Shown here: piece after piece, positions 34,138 through 44,964 of the stretch
Layout of the letters: every line of letters begins with the position of its first letter
How positions within the stretch are numbered: the stretch's first letter is position 1
NCBI GenBank assembly: GCA_947095585.1
Contig: OX352763.1
Location: 18,401,462-18,465,461 of the forward strand
Reading direction: 5' to 3'
Length of the DNA: 64,000 nt
From: Nephrocerus scutellatus
Lineage: Eukaryota > Arthropoda > Insecta > Diptera > Pipunculidae
Notes under the pieces: generated by a model
What the model saw: the letters and a program-made list of their open reading frames with translations, nothing else
The model's database searches: none
What the model was told of the DNA's origin: nothing
Position numbers and translations under genes: made by a program

Positions 34138-34458
34138 TCATCGGATTTTAATTACCAATAAATTTATTAAATAACTCGCATAAATTGTCCACACACCCAC
34201 ATACGCAGTTTTAATTGCTTGTAATGAAGAGGGTTCGGAGTCGATGGGAGTTACTGGTTCTTCGAGGCTACCGTCCTCAATTTCGAAGCCGGAGTCGATG
34301 AAAATTTCTGCTTGTGAGAGGCTGCCGTTCTCAATTGGCTGGCTGCGAATACGATAAGTATGTTGGAACTTTGGCCAGTGTTGTATGTGGAACCCTCTTT
34401 GGAAATTCGCAATCTGTGTAGAACACCAATTTGAGCGTTCGAAATTGTTCCCATTCAC
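34138..34458 (-). CDS. Unidentified ORF with an internal acidic duplication
   Basis: This 106-residue minus-strand frame contains two imperfect copies of a 16-17 residue unit: IENGSLSQAEIFIDSG followed at once by FEIEDGSLEEPVTPIDSEP. The DNA is duplicated in step, since CATCGACTCC occurs twice and AG(A/G)ACGG(C/T)AGCCTC occurs twice. The start at 34,458 is arbitrary. It lies just downstream of the jockey LINE on the same strand. I do not recognise the product; it may be a fragment of a low-complexity exon or a decayed transposon ORF. Confidence 0.2.
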   Translation of the reverse strand: MNGNNFERSNWCSTQIANFQRGFHIQHWPKFQHTYRIRSQPIENGSLSQAEIFIDSGFEIEDGSLEEPVTPIDSEPSSLQAIKTAYVGVWTIYASYLINLLVIKIR

Positions 34459-34569
34459 TAAATTTTTGATTTTAGTTATTAGATATTAGATCTGCCAATT
34501 TAGAAACTAACAATATGTGATCGAATCTTCAGTCTAAATAAAGTACAATATAATTTAGTTGGAGCAAAA

Positions 34570-35695
34570 CATTGTGATTGGTGAAAGTTATACAATTATA
34601 CTTTTGAATCTCTTCAGCCTATGCGGCTCATGCTGATTTAGAAGTTCATTAATAAGAGGGTTAGGATGACAGTTAAGTTTTATGGTGTACTTCAGTTTTT
34701 GAATGTTGATTTCTTCTGTGATTGTCGGGATACTCAGGTCTCTATGCAGCAGGGAGTTTTTTAAGTACCATGGTACACCCCTGATTGTTCTTAAGATACT
34801 GGACTGCAACCGTTGCAAGAGTTCTAGATTGGAAGAGCTTGCTGAGCCCCATATCTGTATGCTATATGTCCATATTGGCTTGATGATTGCTTAATAGAGA
34901 AGGATTTTGTGATCTAGACTGATGGTAGAGTGTTTGTTGAGCATTCAGGGCATATTGTAAAGTACGAGTTTGACTTGGTTGCGTTTTGACTTAATGTGTT
35001 TTCTTCCGGTAAGCCGTCTGTCTAGGTGGATACCGAGGTACTTCATATCTTTACTTTGAGAAATTAATATTTTGTTGAGAGTGATATGTGGGCAGTCCTC
35101 TTGCCTGACGGCAAAACTGATTTGTGTGCTTTTAGTCTCGTTCGTTTTAATTCCCCAAGTGGTTAACCAGAGTTCATGTCGCTTTATGTAGCTATGACGC
35201 TGATCTTGGGTCGCTGTGGGTGCTTAATATCGCGGTGTCGTGCACAGACGTAGATAAGGTCAAGTTGTTGTCCATTCGAAGGTCTGATGTAAATAATATG
35301 TATAGGAGTTGGCGAAGGACATTTCCATGGTGACACCCGCTCTTATGCAGTGGTCTTTTGATGTAAAGGATTTGTAATTTATCTTGATGTGCCAGTTTAG
35401 AAGGTACAATTTAAGGATTTTTTATAAGTTTTGTGGTAAAAGTTTATATATTTTATGGATGAGCCCATGGTGCCAAACTTTGTCGAACGCTTATGCAACG
35501 TCAAGAAACACAGCCGTACAGTACTGTTTATTATGGTAGACTCTTCTAGCCTCATCCACTACCCTGTGGACCTGTTCGATCGCGCCATGCTTAGCTCTAA
35601 ATCCGAGCTGGTGTGTGCGTATTATTTCTTCCTTTTCCAAAAACGGAGTTATTTTCCCGAGTAGTAGTGTCTCGAAGGCTTAAGATAGTAAAGTA
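34570..35695 (-). mobile_element. Jockey-clade LINE, RT to carboxyl end, 5' truncated
   Basis: Minus-strand order: GKITPFLEKEEIIRTHQLGF at about 35,665-35,605, AIEQVHRVVDEARRVYHNKQ, YCTAVFLDVA then AFDKVWHHGL (RT domain A) near 35,530-35,455, a frameshifted domain B/C where the FADD box is degraded (HDTAILSTHSDPRSAS remains near 35,245-35,200), KYLGIHLDRRLTGRKHIKSK near 35,045-34,985, PIWTYSIQIWGSASSSNLEL near 34,875-34,820, and QRLQSSILRTIRGVPWYLKN at 34,818-34,755. The end HPNPLINELLNQHEPHRLKR is the hallmark carboxyl terminus of jockey-type elements of flies. The catalytic box is lost, so it is inactive. The 3' end lies near 34,500-34,570 without a clear poly(A). Confidence 0.9.
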
Positions 35696-35884
35696 CTAAA
35701 CTTATTCTCTGTTTCATATCGATGTATCGATATCTCGATGTCTCGAGATTGTGATTAATGTGAACTGAATTTGGGACAAACGACAGACATTCATAGTTCA
35801 CTCATGTCAGACGGAATAATAAGTTTAGATTGGTCGACACATATGTCACGCCATAAAGCTTTTTCACAATTGCATCTCTCGAAA

Positions 35885-36180
35885 ATGTCTTAGAATCGGT
35901 CATGAGAAGGCTTATCTCAATTCATCTCTCGGATTTAGTTTTAAGTTGCATCTTAACAAATGATTGCAGAAAGTTAAGCCTTGGCCAACGATGGTCTGCT
36001 CCGCCAAGTACCACTACAAACCTCATAAGAAAGAATCTTAATTCATCTTTCGCATATAGCTTTAAAATGCAGGTTACTTCGATTTGTGAGCAAAAATATA
36101 ACATGCACAGATGATCCCGAAAAGCTAAGCCTTGGACAACAATGGTCTGTTCCGTCAAGTACCATTAATGTTAACAAAAA
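35885..36180 (-). repeat. Family D, diverged, two tandem subunits
   Basis: Two subunits of about 135 bp each show, on the plus strand, TTAATTCATCTTTCGCATAT-like sequence, then AAGCTAAGCCTTGGACAACA, ATGGTCTGTTCCG and CAAGTACCA. The complement matches family D in order, including the pair of CACAAAT/CATCTGTG words around an ATTTTTG centre. It is the oldest-looking copy in the window. Confidence 0.55.
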
Positions 36181-36402
36181 TGTTCTGCTTTTTCTGAGGG
36201 AGAGCTGAATTACTTTCATACAAAGACTGAGAAAGATAACTGTTATGGGTTGTAAGATAATTGTGGACATCAGTAGTTTCTAATTGCAAATTTGGTATGT
36301 CTTCAGTAGAACTACAACAAATAATTTTCCTTTATGCGATGTAGGATTATCCTTTCGAAGGCTACGAGTAAAGCCGTAATCAATCATGCCATGGTTTGTG
36401 GT

Positions 36403-36510
36403 TTTCATATTTTCTGCAAAAGCTGAAAAGAGGATTGGAGTTCTTTGGTATAATCCATACGAACTAAATTGCACTGCACGGAAATAATGTGCACTACGGC
36501 GTCCATCCAA
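36403..36510 (+). repeat. Direct repeat family E, copy 1
   Basis: TTTTCATATTTTCTG, AAGAGGAT, AATCCATACGAA, TGCACGGAA and TACGGCGTCCATCC occur here and, in the same order and strand, at 40,615-40,700. The second copy lacks a short piece. No protein motif is evident and the class is unknown. Confidence 0.6.
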
Positions 36511-37199
36511 AAGATTAAACAACCTTTTGCATTTTTTAAAGGCTCCAGATTGAAAATTGGACAAATTAAATCACTATCTTGAATAAGAAAGAAAGGTGAA
36601 GTGCAATTTTGGTCCATCCAGCTTTTCAAGAAAACTTTAAGTAACTCACACGCACACATCAGAACAGCTTATAATTTAATTAGAAATATTCTTTTAAAAG
36701 AAAAACGAAAATAATTCCAACTTTTTAACTTTATCTTCTCTGTTCTTTTTCCCCACACACCAGTGCTCTGTTTACCTGGCTACCTCGAATTCTTTAGAGA
36801 TTGGTTTTGCTTTTTCTCGTTTTCTTTTCTTCTTCTTTTTTCTGAATCCTTTATTCGAATCATGTGCACAATTTTTGTAAGCGGATTTCCTTTTCAATTT
36901 CTCTCAAGCACAATTGGTGACTGGCGTTAGCTTGCTTTCTGGGAGAGATGGTTGAGCGTCAACATAATGTCAGATCCCCTAAGAGATTGTATTTTATATT
37001 CAGTAAAAGAAGGAACAAACGAATAAAAAGGTGCCCAAGTGTGGTGTAGCCAAGGAACGACTTTTTAATTTCAAAATCGACGACGCTAAATGGAATCTCT
37101 CAATTATTATGATTCAAGTATTCACGATATTGTTGTATAGAAGATGGGACAGGGCGAAGCGGGTACTATTGTTATTGTAAGCACAAACTGAAAAGTGCG

Positions 37200-37325
37200 C
37201 CTAAAACTTTTTCTTATAATAATAAAAACCAATCCATAAAAATTTAAGTTTTTTATTTAAATTGTCTGATCGGAGATAAGTTTGAATAAAATTTGGGTAA
37301 TTTTGAAAAAAATTTAATTTAATTT
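37200..37325 (+). repeat. Family B repeat, partial copy 2
   Basis: AATAATAAAAACCAATCCATAA, shortened here to its AATAATAAAAACC start, and then CGGAGATA and TTTGAATAAAATTTGGG match the first part of the family B repeat at 3,655-3,745. The 3' tail of a minus-strand LINE begins directly to the right. Confidence 0.55.
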
Positions 37326-37329
37326 TTTT

Positions 37330-39015
37330 TTAATTTAGGTGGGGGCAATTGCTCCCATTTATTCGGCTTGTTACAAACTAAAACCTTAAGCTTACATGAT
37401 TAAAAACTTAAAGCTAAGACTTTAAACTGAGACTTAAAGCTAACATATAAAGCTAGGGGGGACGGCGGAGTAGATCAAGTTTAAGGCAGGGAGTGCTGCG
37501 GTTAAAATCGAAAACGGTAAGGTTTAAGTTAACCTTTCGCAGCATACGGGAGATTGGTTCGTTAGAGCCGTACATGGTGCGGTGTGTCCGTAGATAGAAG
37601 AGAGGTGTATAGAGTTGTATAGAGACGCGCAATCGACGGAGCCTAAGAGAAGACGATGTATGAAAAGAATGTCAGCTATATTCCTGCGTTCTTCTAGGGT
37701 TTTCAAGTTTATGAAGTTGAGCCTGTCTTGGTTTGGAGGCAGTATAAGGTGATTGTCCCAAGGTAGACCTCGAAGAGCAAATCGGAGAAATTGACGTTGG
37801 ATACTCTCGATTCTGGACACATGAACCTGATGATGGGGCACACGCCTGACTAGGGTACTCGAGGAGGGGACAGACAAATGTGATGTAGACGGATCTAGTC
37901 ACGTAAGGGTTGGAAAATTTTTTGGACCACCGTTTGACAAAGCCAACTGATGAGTTGGCTTTAAAAATTATTTCATCAATATGATAACGGATGTTTAGTC
38001 GAGGTCACGAAAAGATGCACGCGGGATATGGGTTGACCGTTGAGAAAGTAATGTCTGAGAGAGGGCTTGTTACACTTACGTGATAGGGAAATAGATTGGC
38101 AATTGGAGATATTGACATCTAAGCAATTTTTAAGGCACCAGGTCGAAAAACTGTCTAGGTCTTGTTGAAGGAGATAGGCGTCTGTGGGGAAGATATGGGT
38201 TTTGAAATATTTGGTATCGTCAAGTTAAATTGAGAGGGCGGAATGTTTGATTACGCTATCCAGATCATTAATAGTTAGGATGAAGAGAAAGGGGCCTAGA
38301 TGGCTGCCTTGTGGGACTCCAGAGGTTGCCAAAAACGTGGACAATAAGACGGACCTGAAGCGAAGACTAAAAAGACGGTTTTCCAGATATGAAGATATTC
38401 ATTTTAACAATATGGGTTCAAAGCCAAGGGAAGACACTTTAAACAGGATACGTTGATGAGATATCTTATCAAAAGCCTTACTGGAATCAGTTGCAACAAC
38501 GTCGACTTCGTTGCCACTCTCTAAGGCTGAAAGGGCGGAGGAGATGAATTCAACAAGATTGGTGTTGGTTGATCTGGCTTTCAGAAAGCCATGTTGGCTG
38601 GGAGAAATAATAAACTTGCAGTGGAAGCTTAAGACTTCGTATAAAATTCTTTCGAAAAGTTTGGGTATATAGGAAAGTTTAGCAATGGGGCGATAATTAG
38701 TTACATCATTCTTTGATCCTTTTTTGTGGATCGGGGATCTAAGGAAATTCTCCTTGTGAAAGGGAAAAGCAAAGAGGTAAGAAAGTGGAAGGGAGATGCT
38801 GGAAGAACATTTTTTAAGAAATATAGCGGGAAGGCCATCTGGGTCGGGTGACTATTCATCATTAAGTTTTTGTAACTTATTTTCGATAATAGTAGGGCAA
38901 CCATTTTAGAGAGAAAGGGGCCATTGGAGAAGTTACGTAGGTAATTGTTATCGGCGAAAGATGTTTTGAAAAAGGTAGCAAAAAAGTTGGGAGCGACTCG
39001 GCCATGGGGTCCCGA
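37330..39015 (-). mobile_element. LINE, RT to 3' tail, 5' truncated
   Basis: Minus-strand order: SQLFATFFKTSFADN near 38,985, HPTQMAFPLYFLK near 38,845 (shifted from SDPDGLPAIFLKK), SPIHKKGSKNDVTNYRPIAK near 38,740-38,680, SPSQHGFLKARSTNTNLVEF near 38,608-38,548, and VATDSSKAFDKISHQRILFK near 38,495-38,435 (RT domain A). The YADD box is damaged: SI then a stop then LDDTK near 38,230-38,205. The thumb and end follow: RIESIQRQFLRFALRGLPWD near 37,817-37,758, then DRLNFINLKTLEERRN and IADILFIHRLLLG. The 3' UTR contains AATAAATGGGAGCAATTGCC and an A-rich tail ending near 37,320. This is a jockey/CR1-like LINE; few stops interrupt it, so it is among the younger copies here. Confidence 0.9.
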
Positions 39016-39034
39016 TCACTTGTACATTTGTTTA

Positions 39035-39310
39035 GAAAGTTTTGTCATTGGAGATACACATTTGTAAAAAGTTTGAATAAAATCGGGTTAATTTTTAAAA
39101 AATATTGTATCGGAGCACCGAGACCCTGGATTCCAATCACTTTCAAATTTTTACAGGAAGTGTTGTCATCGAATATGTAGATGTTTGCAAAGTTTGAATA
39201 AAATCGGGTTTTAGGCAGTATATTAATGATTGATCATAAAACTTGGCCACAAACACACAGACAACAAACACGCGGGCACGCAAAGTTAATAGGAAGAATT
39301 TAAAAAGAAA
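39035..39310 (+). repeat. Family B repeat, copy 3
   Basis: Sequence from CATTGGAGATACACATTTG to GGGCACGCAAAGTTAATA parallels 3,690-3,960 throughout, including the AAATTTTTACAGGAAGTGTT block and the AATAAAATCGGGTTTTAGGCA block. It flanks the 5' edge of the minus-strand LINE. Confidence 0.7.
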
Positions 39311-39314
39311 ATAA

Positions 39315-40610
39315 TTCTTTTCATCTGGAAAACAGGGTGATACCATTTTATCTGTATTTTTCTTAGTAGATGTATCTTCTTTAAAACCAATTGGTTGAAG
39401 AGATTCAAAAATTAATTAAAATTCACTTTACAAAATCAAAACAATGAAATAACAATAAACAAATTTTAAACTTTAAAATTCTTTGTAAAACACCTTACAG
39501 TTAACAGTCAATATGACTTCGAATTATAATATGCCAGAGGATTCAACAAGAGACCCAGTAAAGTAATTCTGCCTCTTCTTACAGTCTGTTCGTTCACTTT
39601 GGCGTCTCAATGGAATTCCATTGAATTGTTTCAAAAGTGTCATAATCCCATTTAGCAAAATAGCAAAAGGAAAATCCCTTTGCATTGCTTTTGTGGAGCT
39701 TTTATCGCAATGCCGCTTCGGGATATGCTTCGAGATACGTAAGGATATAAGGATTGAGTTGTGTTTCCGTAGACATACGTACGTTGAATATTGTAGGTGA
39801 AGGTTGTCTTTTCCTACATTGCTGTCAGCTTTTTCGTTTAGCGTGTATCACACAATCATACAGATACACACATGCATGTAAGGTACAAAAGAAGCGTTGC
39901 TTATATCTTTCTTGATCCACCCCCTCCACATTTTCCTCTTCATTTCCCCAACGTATTCGCGCATTGACTGTTTGATGGCATTAGTGTGGAATCGTAAGTA
40001 TTTGTTGGGGGTGATTGGATTTTTTTAAAATTCTTCAAACTGAAATTTCCTTCCTTTCCCCGCAGAGCATATATAGTGTAAGCCTTCAATGTAGGAATGC
40101 TAAAAGAACTCAATTAATGCAGATGAGGAAATAATTGATAAAAGGACAGAGATGGAATCCTCTTTATTTATTAATCAAATGCAAAAGGATTCTGTTCATT
40201 TTCACAGTAATGTAAGTAACGTTATCTGTAAGCCGAGTTGTGGGATAAGTCCTGATGATACTTAGCAGGATGAAAATGTTGCGGTGGTATTGACGATGTT
40301 TATTTAGAAGATTGAAGCAAAAATCTATGCTATTTAATTATTCGCACTTAACCTTTTTAATCCATTGCCTTTGGGTTATCAGATGTAGTCAACTGTTACT
40401 GTCAATGGTTACTTTATTTCTTGTGTATTTTCTTGGCCCATTGTAAATATATTCTTTAGATATATTCTCTAAAGGAAATTTTTGGAAATCGAAACCATAA
40501 AAATCAGTACGTAAATAACTTAAGTAGCAGCTTTTCAAAACAGAAACATCTGCTCTTAAATTATAAACTTGTCACTGAAATAAGGTGTAATCAGAATTAT
40601 GGTAGCTCTC
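39315..40610. other. Unassigned AT-rich DNA
   Basis: No gene, RNA or transposon domain was recognised. The stretch is AT-rich with short direct repetitions such as ATATATTCTTTAGATATATTC near 40,446, which I cite only as a local feature. Confidence 0.35.
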
Positions 40611-40614
40611 ATTT

Positions 40615-40700
40615 GATTTTCATATTTTCTGGGAAAGCCGAAGAGAGGATAATCCATACGAAATGCACGGAACTAATGTGTATTACGGCGTCCATCCTTC
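40615..40700 (+). repeat. Direct repeat family E, copy 2
   Basis: Second copy of the block at 36,403-36,510, same strand, about 4.1 kb away. It shares CATATTTTCTG, GAGAGGATAATCCATACGAA and TTACGGCGTCCATCC. Confidence 0.6.
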
Positions 40701-41049
40701 TGTACTTTAGTCGGTGCTCGAGATTGACTCAATTGACAAAGTACCGAAGAATTGATATCGGAAATGTAAGGATTCTTAAAAACTACCTGAACAAACAACT
40801 GCATATTAGAGAGTCCGAAGTATTGCTCAACAAGTTGTGGTATGACATTTAAAAAAAAATCGAAAGACTGGGTGTACCATGAGAAAGAAATATTAAGAAT
40901 TCCAAAAAACTCTGAATGATGATCACATTTGTGTGCTTGAAAGCCTGGGAATCGATCCAAAAACTTCTTCACACATACATAAGCAATAAAGTTGTGCAAT
41001 GTTCAAAATACTTTCCAATACTTTCGAGCTACTTGACCAGCTCACCGGT

Positions 41050-42560
41050 GCCTAATATGCTGAGTTCACTTCACGAAATCAACATAGATTTTATCAATAG
41101 TAGAGTTTCCAGAATCGCCCTTCCTTACATACGGGACCATACATTCTTCGTAAGACTTCTCGAACGCAGTGCTTTCCGCTTGGGTTCATATGTACTCGTA
41201 AGTAGGGGTATTACTATTGTCTTATGCAACAGCAGCTTGGATGACTTGGTTAGATTCCAGGATTTGAGGAGTGTTGACAGACTTAAGTAGAATGCTTTGG
41301 ATTTAAGCCACCATGTTAGATCTTTTATTCTTCTAAGGCGTGACAAACGTGTTCTTTGTTTTGCTCTCGTTTATGTACAACCGAATATTTTGTACCGCTT
41401 GGTCTGTTTAAAAGCTTCTTGTACAGGTCTTGGGTTTCTTAACATTATGTCAATATCTATCTACCTATTTCCTTGAAGAGGATGCAGGACATTAAATCCA
41501 CTTTCATAGCTGTTGAATGGGCTTGATAGCTATCCGTAAATTTTTACTTAGCTTATAAATTAGCCTTGGTCAACCTTTATATTCGTGTCGGTTGTTTCTT
41601 TTTTGTTACAGAAATTCGAAGTCCAGTATACTTCCGGCACATTGGACCTCGGATTAAAATCATAACAGACATCAAAGTCATTAACTTTGCTGAGCCGCGT
41701 TACTTTCGGAACAATAGAAAGTGAGTCAATAGCTCTGATCAAATCAATTTTCCTTCCGGAACATAAAGAGGCAAAATGCTTTAAGCTCTTGTTTTCTTTT
41801 CTCTGGTAGCAGCCAGTAATATATTTCTAAGCCGTGCACAGTACGCGTCGCTATTACGCTTTACGTTTATCCTACGAGATGCTTCTGTATCGACGGATAT
41901 AGGAAATCTTGTACGCGCTACTCGACAACGTTATACCACGATAACTACTGTACTTTGCGATGTCTCCTTTCTTAGGTGTGGGGCACAGTATGTCCTTTCT
42001 CCAGTTTTCTGGCATCGTTTTTTTCCTCCCATACTTGCACTATTAGGTCGTTAATTGCTTGGTGTAATGCGGTCGACCCTCCAGATTTAATCATCTTCAT
42101 CTTCTCTGGGATATCATCAGACCCCGATGCCCCATCTTGTTTATAAGCCAATTTTTGGCAGCATAGCGTAGTCATCGGTCATTAGTGGACCTGGTCATTT
42201 AGCATTTTTTTATATCTTTTGAGATTTATATGGTGCGATTGTAGTATTGTTCGTTACGCAACATTCTTAAATTCAGTCGCTAGCTTTCATTTATCATGGA
42301 ACCAGTCATTTATCTCAGCAGTAGGTTCTAATGGAACCAATTCTGTTCACTTGAGGCGCGACCATTTTTGATTCTCTTCGTTGCAAAAGGCAGCCGTGTT
42401 ACCGCGAATCTGATTCGCGAATGCAGTCTTTCGTGGTGTTGCAATCCGCACTCAGAACAACATACGAACAAGATTGTAGTCGACACTGGCACCATAATGG
42501 CGGTGGGTGGTAATGGATTTTTTGACGGGCATGTCTATAAGCTCCGCACTAACATTACTT
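41050..42560 (-). mobile_element. RTE relic, minus strand, endonuclease end to thumb
   Basis: The complement from about 42,545 matches the RTE copy at 57,000-57,345: GTCGACTA..ATCTTGTTCGTATG, CACGAAAGACTG, GCGAATCAGATTCGCG, ACACGGCTGC, CAACGAAGAGA and GAATGTTGCGTA. At 42,140-41,970 it reads GASGSDDIPEKMKMIKSGGS then TALHQAINDLIVQVWEEKND (known form: APGSDGIPAELIKTGGPAIYQAIHELLVQVREEE). CGTGGTATAACGTTGTCGAG near 41,940 matches the NYRGITLL region. RTE sequence returns near 41,470 (RNPRPVQEAF), 41,385 (INESKTKNTF) and 41,235 (SSKLLLHKTIVIPLL). Between about 41,885 and 41,545 the sequence is not RTE-like; LSIVPKVTRLSKVND there resembles a jockey/R1 linker. Inactive. Confidence 0.75.
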
Positions 42561-42564
42561 TGAT

Positions 42565-43935
42565 ATGACTAACCCGATCTCCCATCAGCCTTTACCTTTT
42601 TTTAGGGGAAATGACTGGTGGCCACGTGGAGTTTTGCTCACACTTTCACGAGTCAGAATAAATACGATACGTCCATAAATCCTTTGTATTATTCCTTTAT
42701 ACTGCTGATGGCAGAACGCTTATATATTTAATTCTTATTAAAAAAATGTATACAAAAGTAGTAATAAATTTTATATATTTTTTTACTTTGTTTTCAGATA
42801 ACTTTGAATATTACCTTTAATCTCATTGAGTAAAGGTCCAATAAGGTAAGTGTTTTGTCTAAACAATTAATAGGAGAACACTCATTAACAGAAATTATTT
42901 GTTGTTATTAGATAAACTTTCCAAATCAAGAGAAAAACCATAATACCCTTGACAGGTTTCAGTTGCTTCGTATTGTATTCGCTTGTGAACGATTTTTATC
43001 AGTCAAAGTGAAGCGAATTACCTCACATCAAGCTTAATTAGCATAACAACCACTTCTTCTTTTGCGATACAATTACATTCTATTTTCAATGTACGCAAGC
43101 CATAGTTATAAAAAGTTAATTCGAAAATTCCCTCTTAATTCGCTCTGAGTTCGCTTTAGACGATTCTACATGAAAACAATGCCAAAGAACAACACAGATT
43201 ACAAAATTAAAGACCAAAAAGTGAAACAAAACAATGTCATTCTTAACGCGACGTCAAAGTTGGCACGGAGACATTATACCTCTTGCCCTTACTACCACCT
43301 CCCACACCATCATCATTATCAGCCAGCAGCACCATCATACACCAAAGCAGACACAAAATGGCAACAACTAAAGAAAATTAAAATTGTCGCGATTCGCGCG
43401 AGCGCATGAAATATGCATGAAGCATCTTAATTCATTGACAGGGAACCGGCGGCGGCGGCGTCGCGGCGACTCTAACTCTATTCACACGCGCCAGCCGTCG
43501 CGTCATGTCTAAGTAGTGATGTATAGCGTAGCGTAGCGTAGGCATTAGCGTCGTTTCGTACCGGCCGGTCGACTTGCCAGCCGTGCTTTCGGACCACGAC
43601 AGTTTCGTGCCAATTGTCTTGGCCAAATGTTAAATCACATTTTTTGGTGTTAAGTACGTTGAGTTGATGGCGATAGAGTAAACTTTAGTAGGTAGAGGTT
43701 GCGATCCAAGAAGGCAGCTGCTTGGTTTGAGTTTAGTTGGGTCACAGTGGGATTACATTGTTTCCTTTTTAAAATGGAAATGTTGCCATTCATTTTGGTT
43801 TTTTTACGTTGGCTGGGCGGAGTGGACCTGTTGGTCGCCGTGATGGTGGTCGTTGTCCATTTCGTCCGTTCGAAATGTGTCCTACCTTATTGGAACTACT
43901 TGGTGATACTCAGTGGCGACCAAGACAGCGTAAAA
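42565..43935. other. Unassigned DNA with a GC-rich block
   Basis: Most is AT-rich. At 43,436-43,640 there is a CpG-rich block with GGCGGCGGCGGCGTCGCGG, repeated TAGCG words near 43,528 and the palindrome ACCGGCCGGT near 43,560. No gene is recognised. It could be a promoter or 5' exon, but no coding sequence supports that. Confidence 0.35.
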
Positions 43936-43939
43936 TTAC

Positions 43940-44950
43940 GGCGACTGAAGTAAGAATGTTGCGTATTGAGCAATGCAAAAATCTCATAAAACGCGGGCAC
44001 GCGAACATGAATATAAAGAGCTCAGAAGATATGAAAAAACAGTTCACCGGTGAAAGAAAGCAGCCTGGGAAAAGAATATCTCGCCCGTGAGCTAGAACAG
44101 TACAGAGAGCAAGGACCGCACCAGGCGCGGAAGTTCTACCAAAGAGTCCGCGGTATGACGCAATATACACCGCGTTGCACATACTGCAAAGACACAGAGG
44201 ATAATCTGATCGCCGATCTCAAATGCATCTTAGAGCGATGGGAAGAGCACTTTCATGAGTTGCTTAATGGTCAGCTACCTGAGGAATAGGAGGCTCCATC
44301 AATGACCAAAGACAACGCTATGCTGCCGCCACCAAGCATAGACGAAGTTAGCAGAGCGATAAATTGGCTCAAAAATAATTACGCCCCGGGATCTGATGGT
44401 ATCCCAGCGGAGCTGATTAAAACAGGAGGCCCCGCAATATACCAAGCAATTCATGAACTACTAGTGCAAGTACGGGAGGAAGAAGCGATCACAGAAAACT
44501 GGCGAAAAGTCATCCTGATCCCATACATAAGAAAGGAGATATCACAACCTGATGCAGTTATCATGGTATAACATTGTTTAGGAACGCGTATAAGATTTTC
44601 TTCTCTATCCTATCCTATCCTATCTATCTCATAAGCTAAAGTCATCATTGGTCCACACCAGTCTGGCTTCATACCAGGCAAATCAACAACTTATCAGATG
44701 TACACCCTAAGGCAGGTGATGGAAAAATGTCTAGTGTTTCAAAACTCACTTCACCATATCTTTTTATAGACTTTAAAGCCGCCTATGATAGCATAGCAAG
44801 AGTAGAACTTTATAAAGCCATGAGAGAATTCGGCATCCCAAATAAACTGACACGACTATGTAGGTTGACCATGACCAATGTTATAAGCCAAGTAAAAATA
44901 TCCGGATCACTATCAAGCCCATTCAACATCTATAACGGCTGTTTTTTTAC
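43940..44950 (+). mobile_element. RTE LINE, linker and first half of RT
   Basis: Starting in the linker, the plus strand reads KRGHANMNIKSSEDMKK near 43,991-44,040, LARELEQYREQGPHQARKFY near 44,080-44,140, MTQYTPRCTYCKDTEDNLIA near 44,155-44,213, and LERWEEHFHELLNGQLPEE ending at the stop near 44,288. After a frameshift: SIDEVSRAINWLKNNYAPGS then DGIPAELIKTGGPAIYQAIH near 44,335-44,450. RT domain A is FIDFKAAYDSIARVELYKAM near 44,762-44,823. It breaks off near 44,945 in FNIYNGC, before the catalytic YADD box. It is highly similar to the copy at 56,430-58,095. Related proteins include those once named craniofacial development protein 2-like, which derive from BovB/RTE elements. Inactive. Confidence 0.9.
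44603..44632 (+). repeat. TATCC microsatellite inside the RTE copy
   Basis: CTATCCTATCCTATCCTATC replaces part of the sequence that in the sister copy (57,898-57,935) reads CTCTATACTACAAGACATAG. It is a local expansion within the element. Confidence 0.8.
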
Positions 44951-44964
44951 TAGAGACATCTGAC

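Noticed and set aside
40916..41290. 124-residue plus-strand frame as a gene
   Set aside because: Much of it is antisense to the RTE thumb region on the minus strand, and the rest has no motif.
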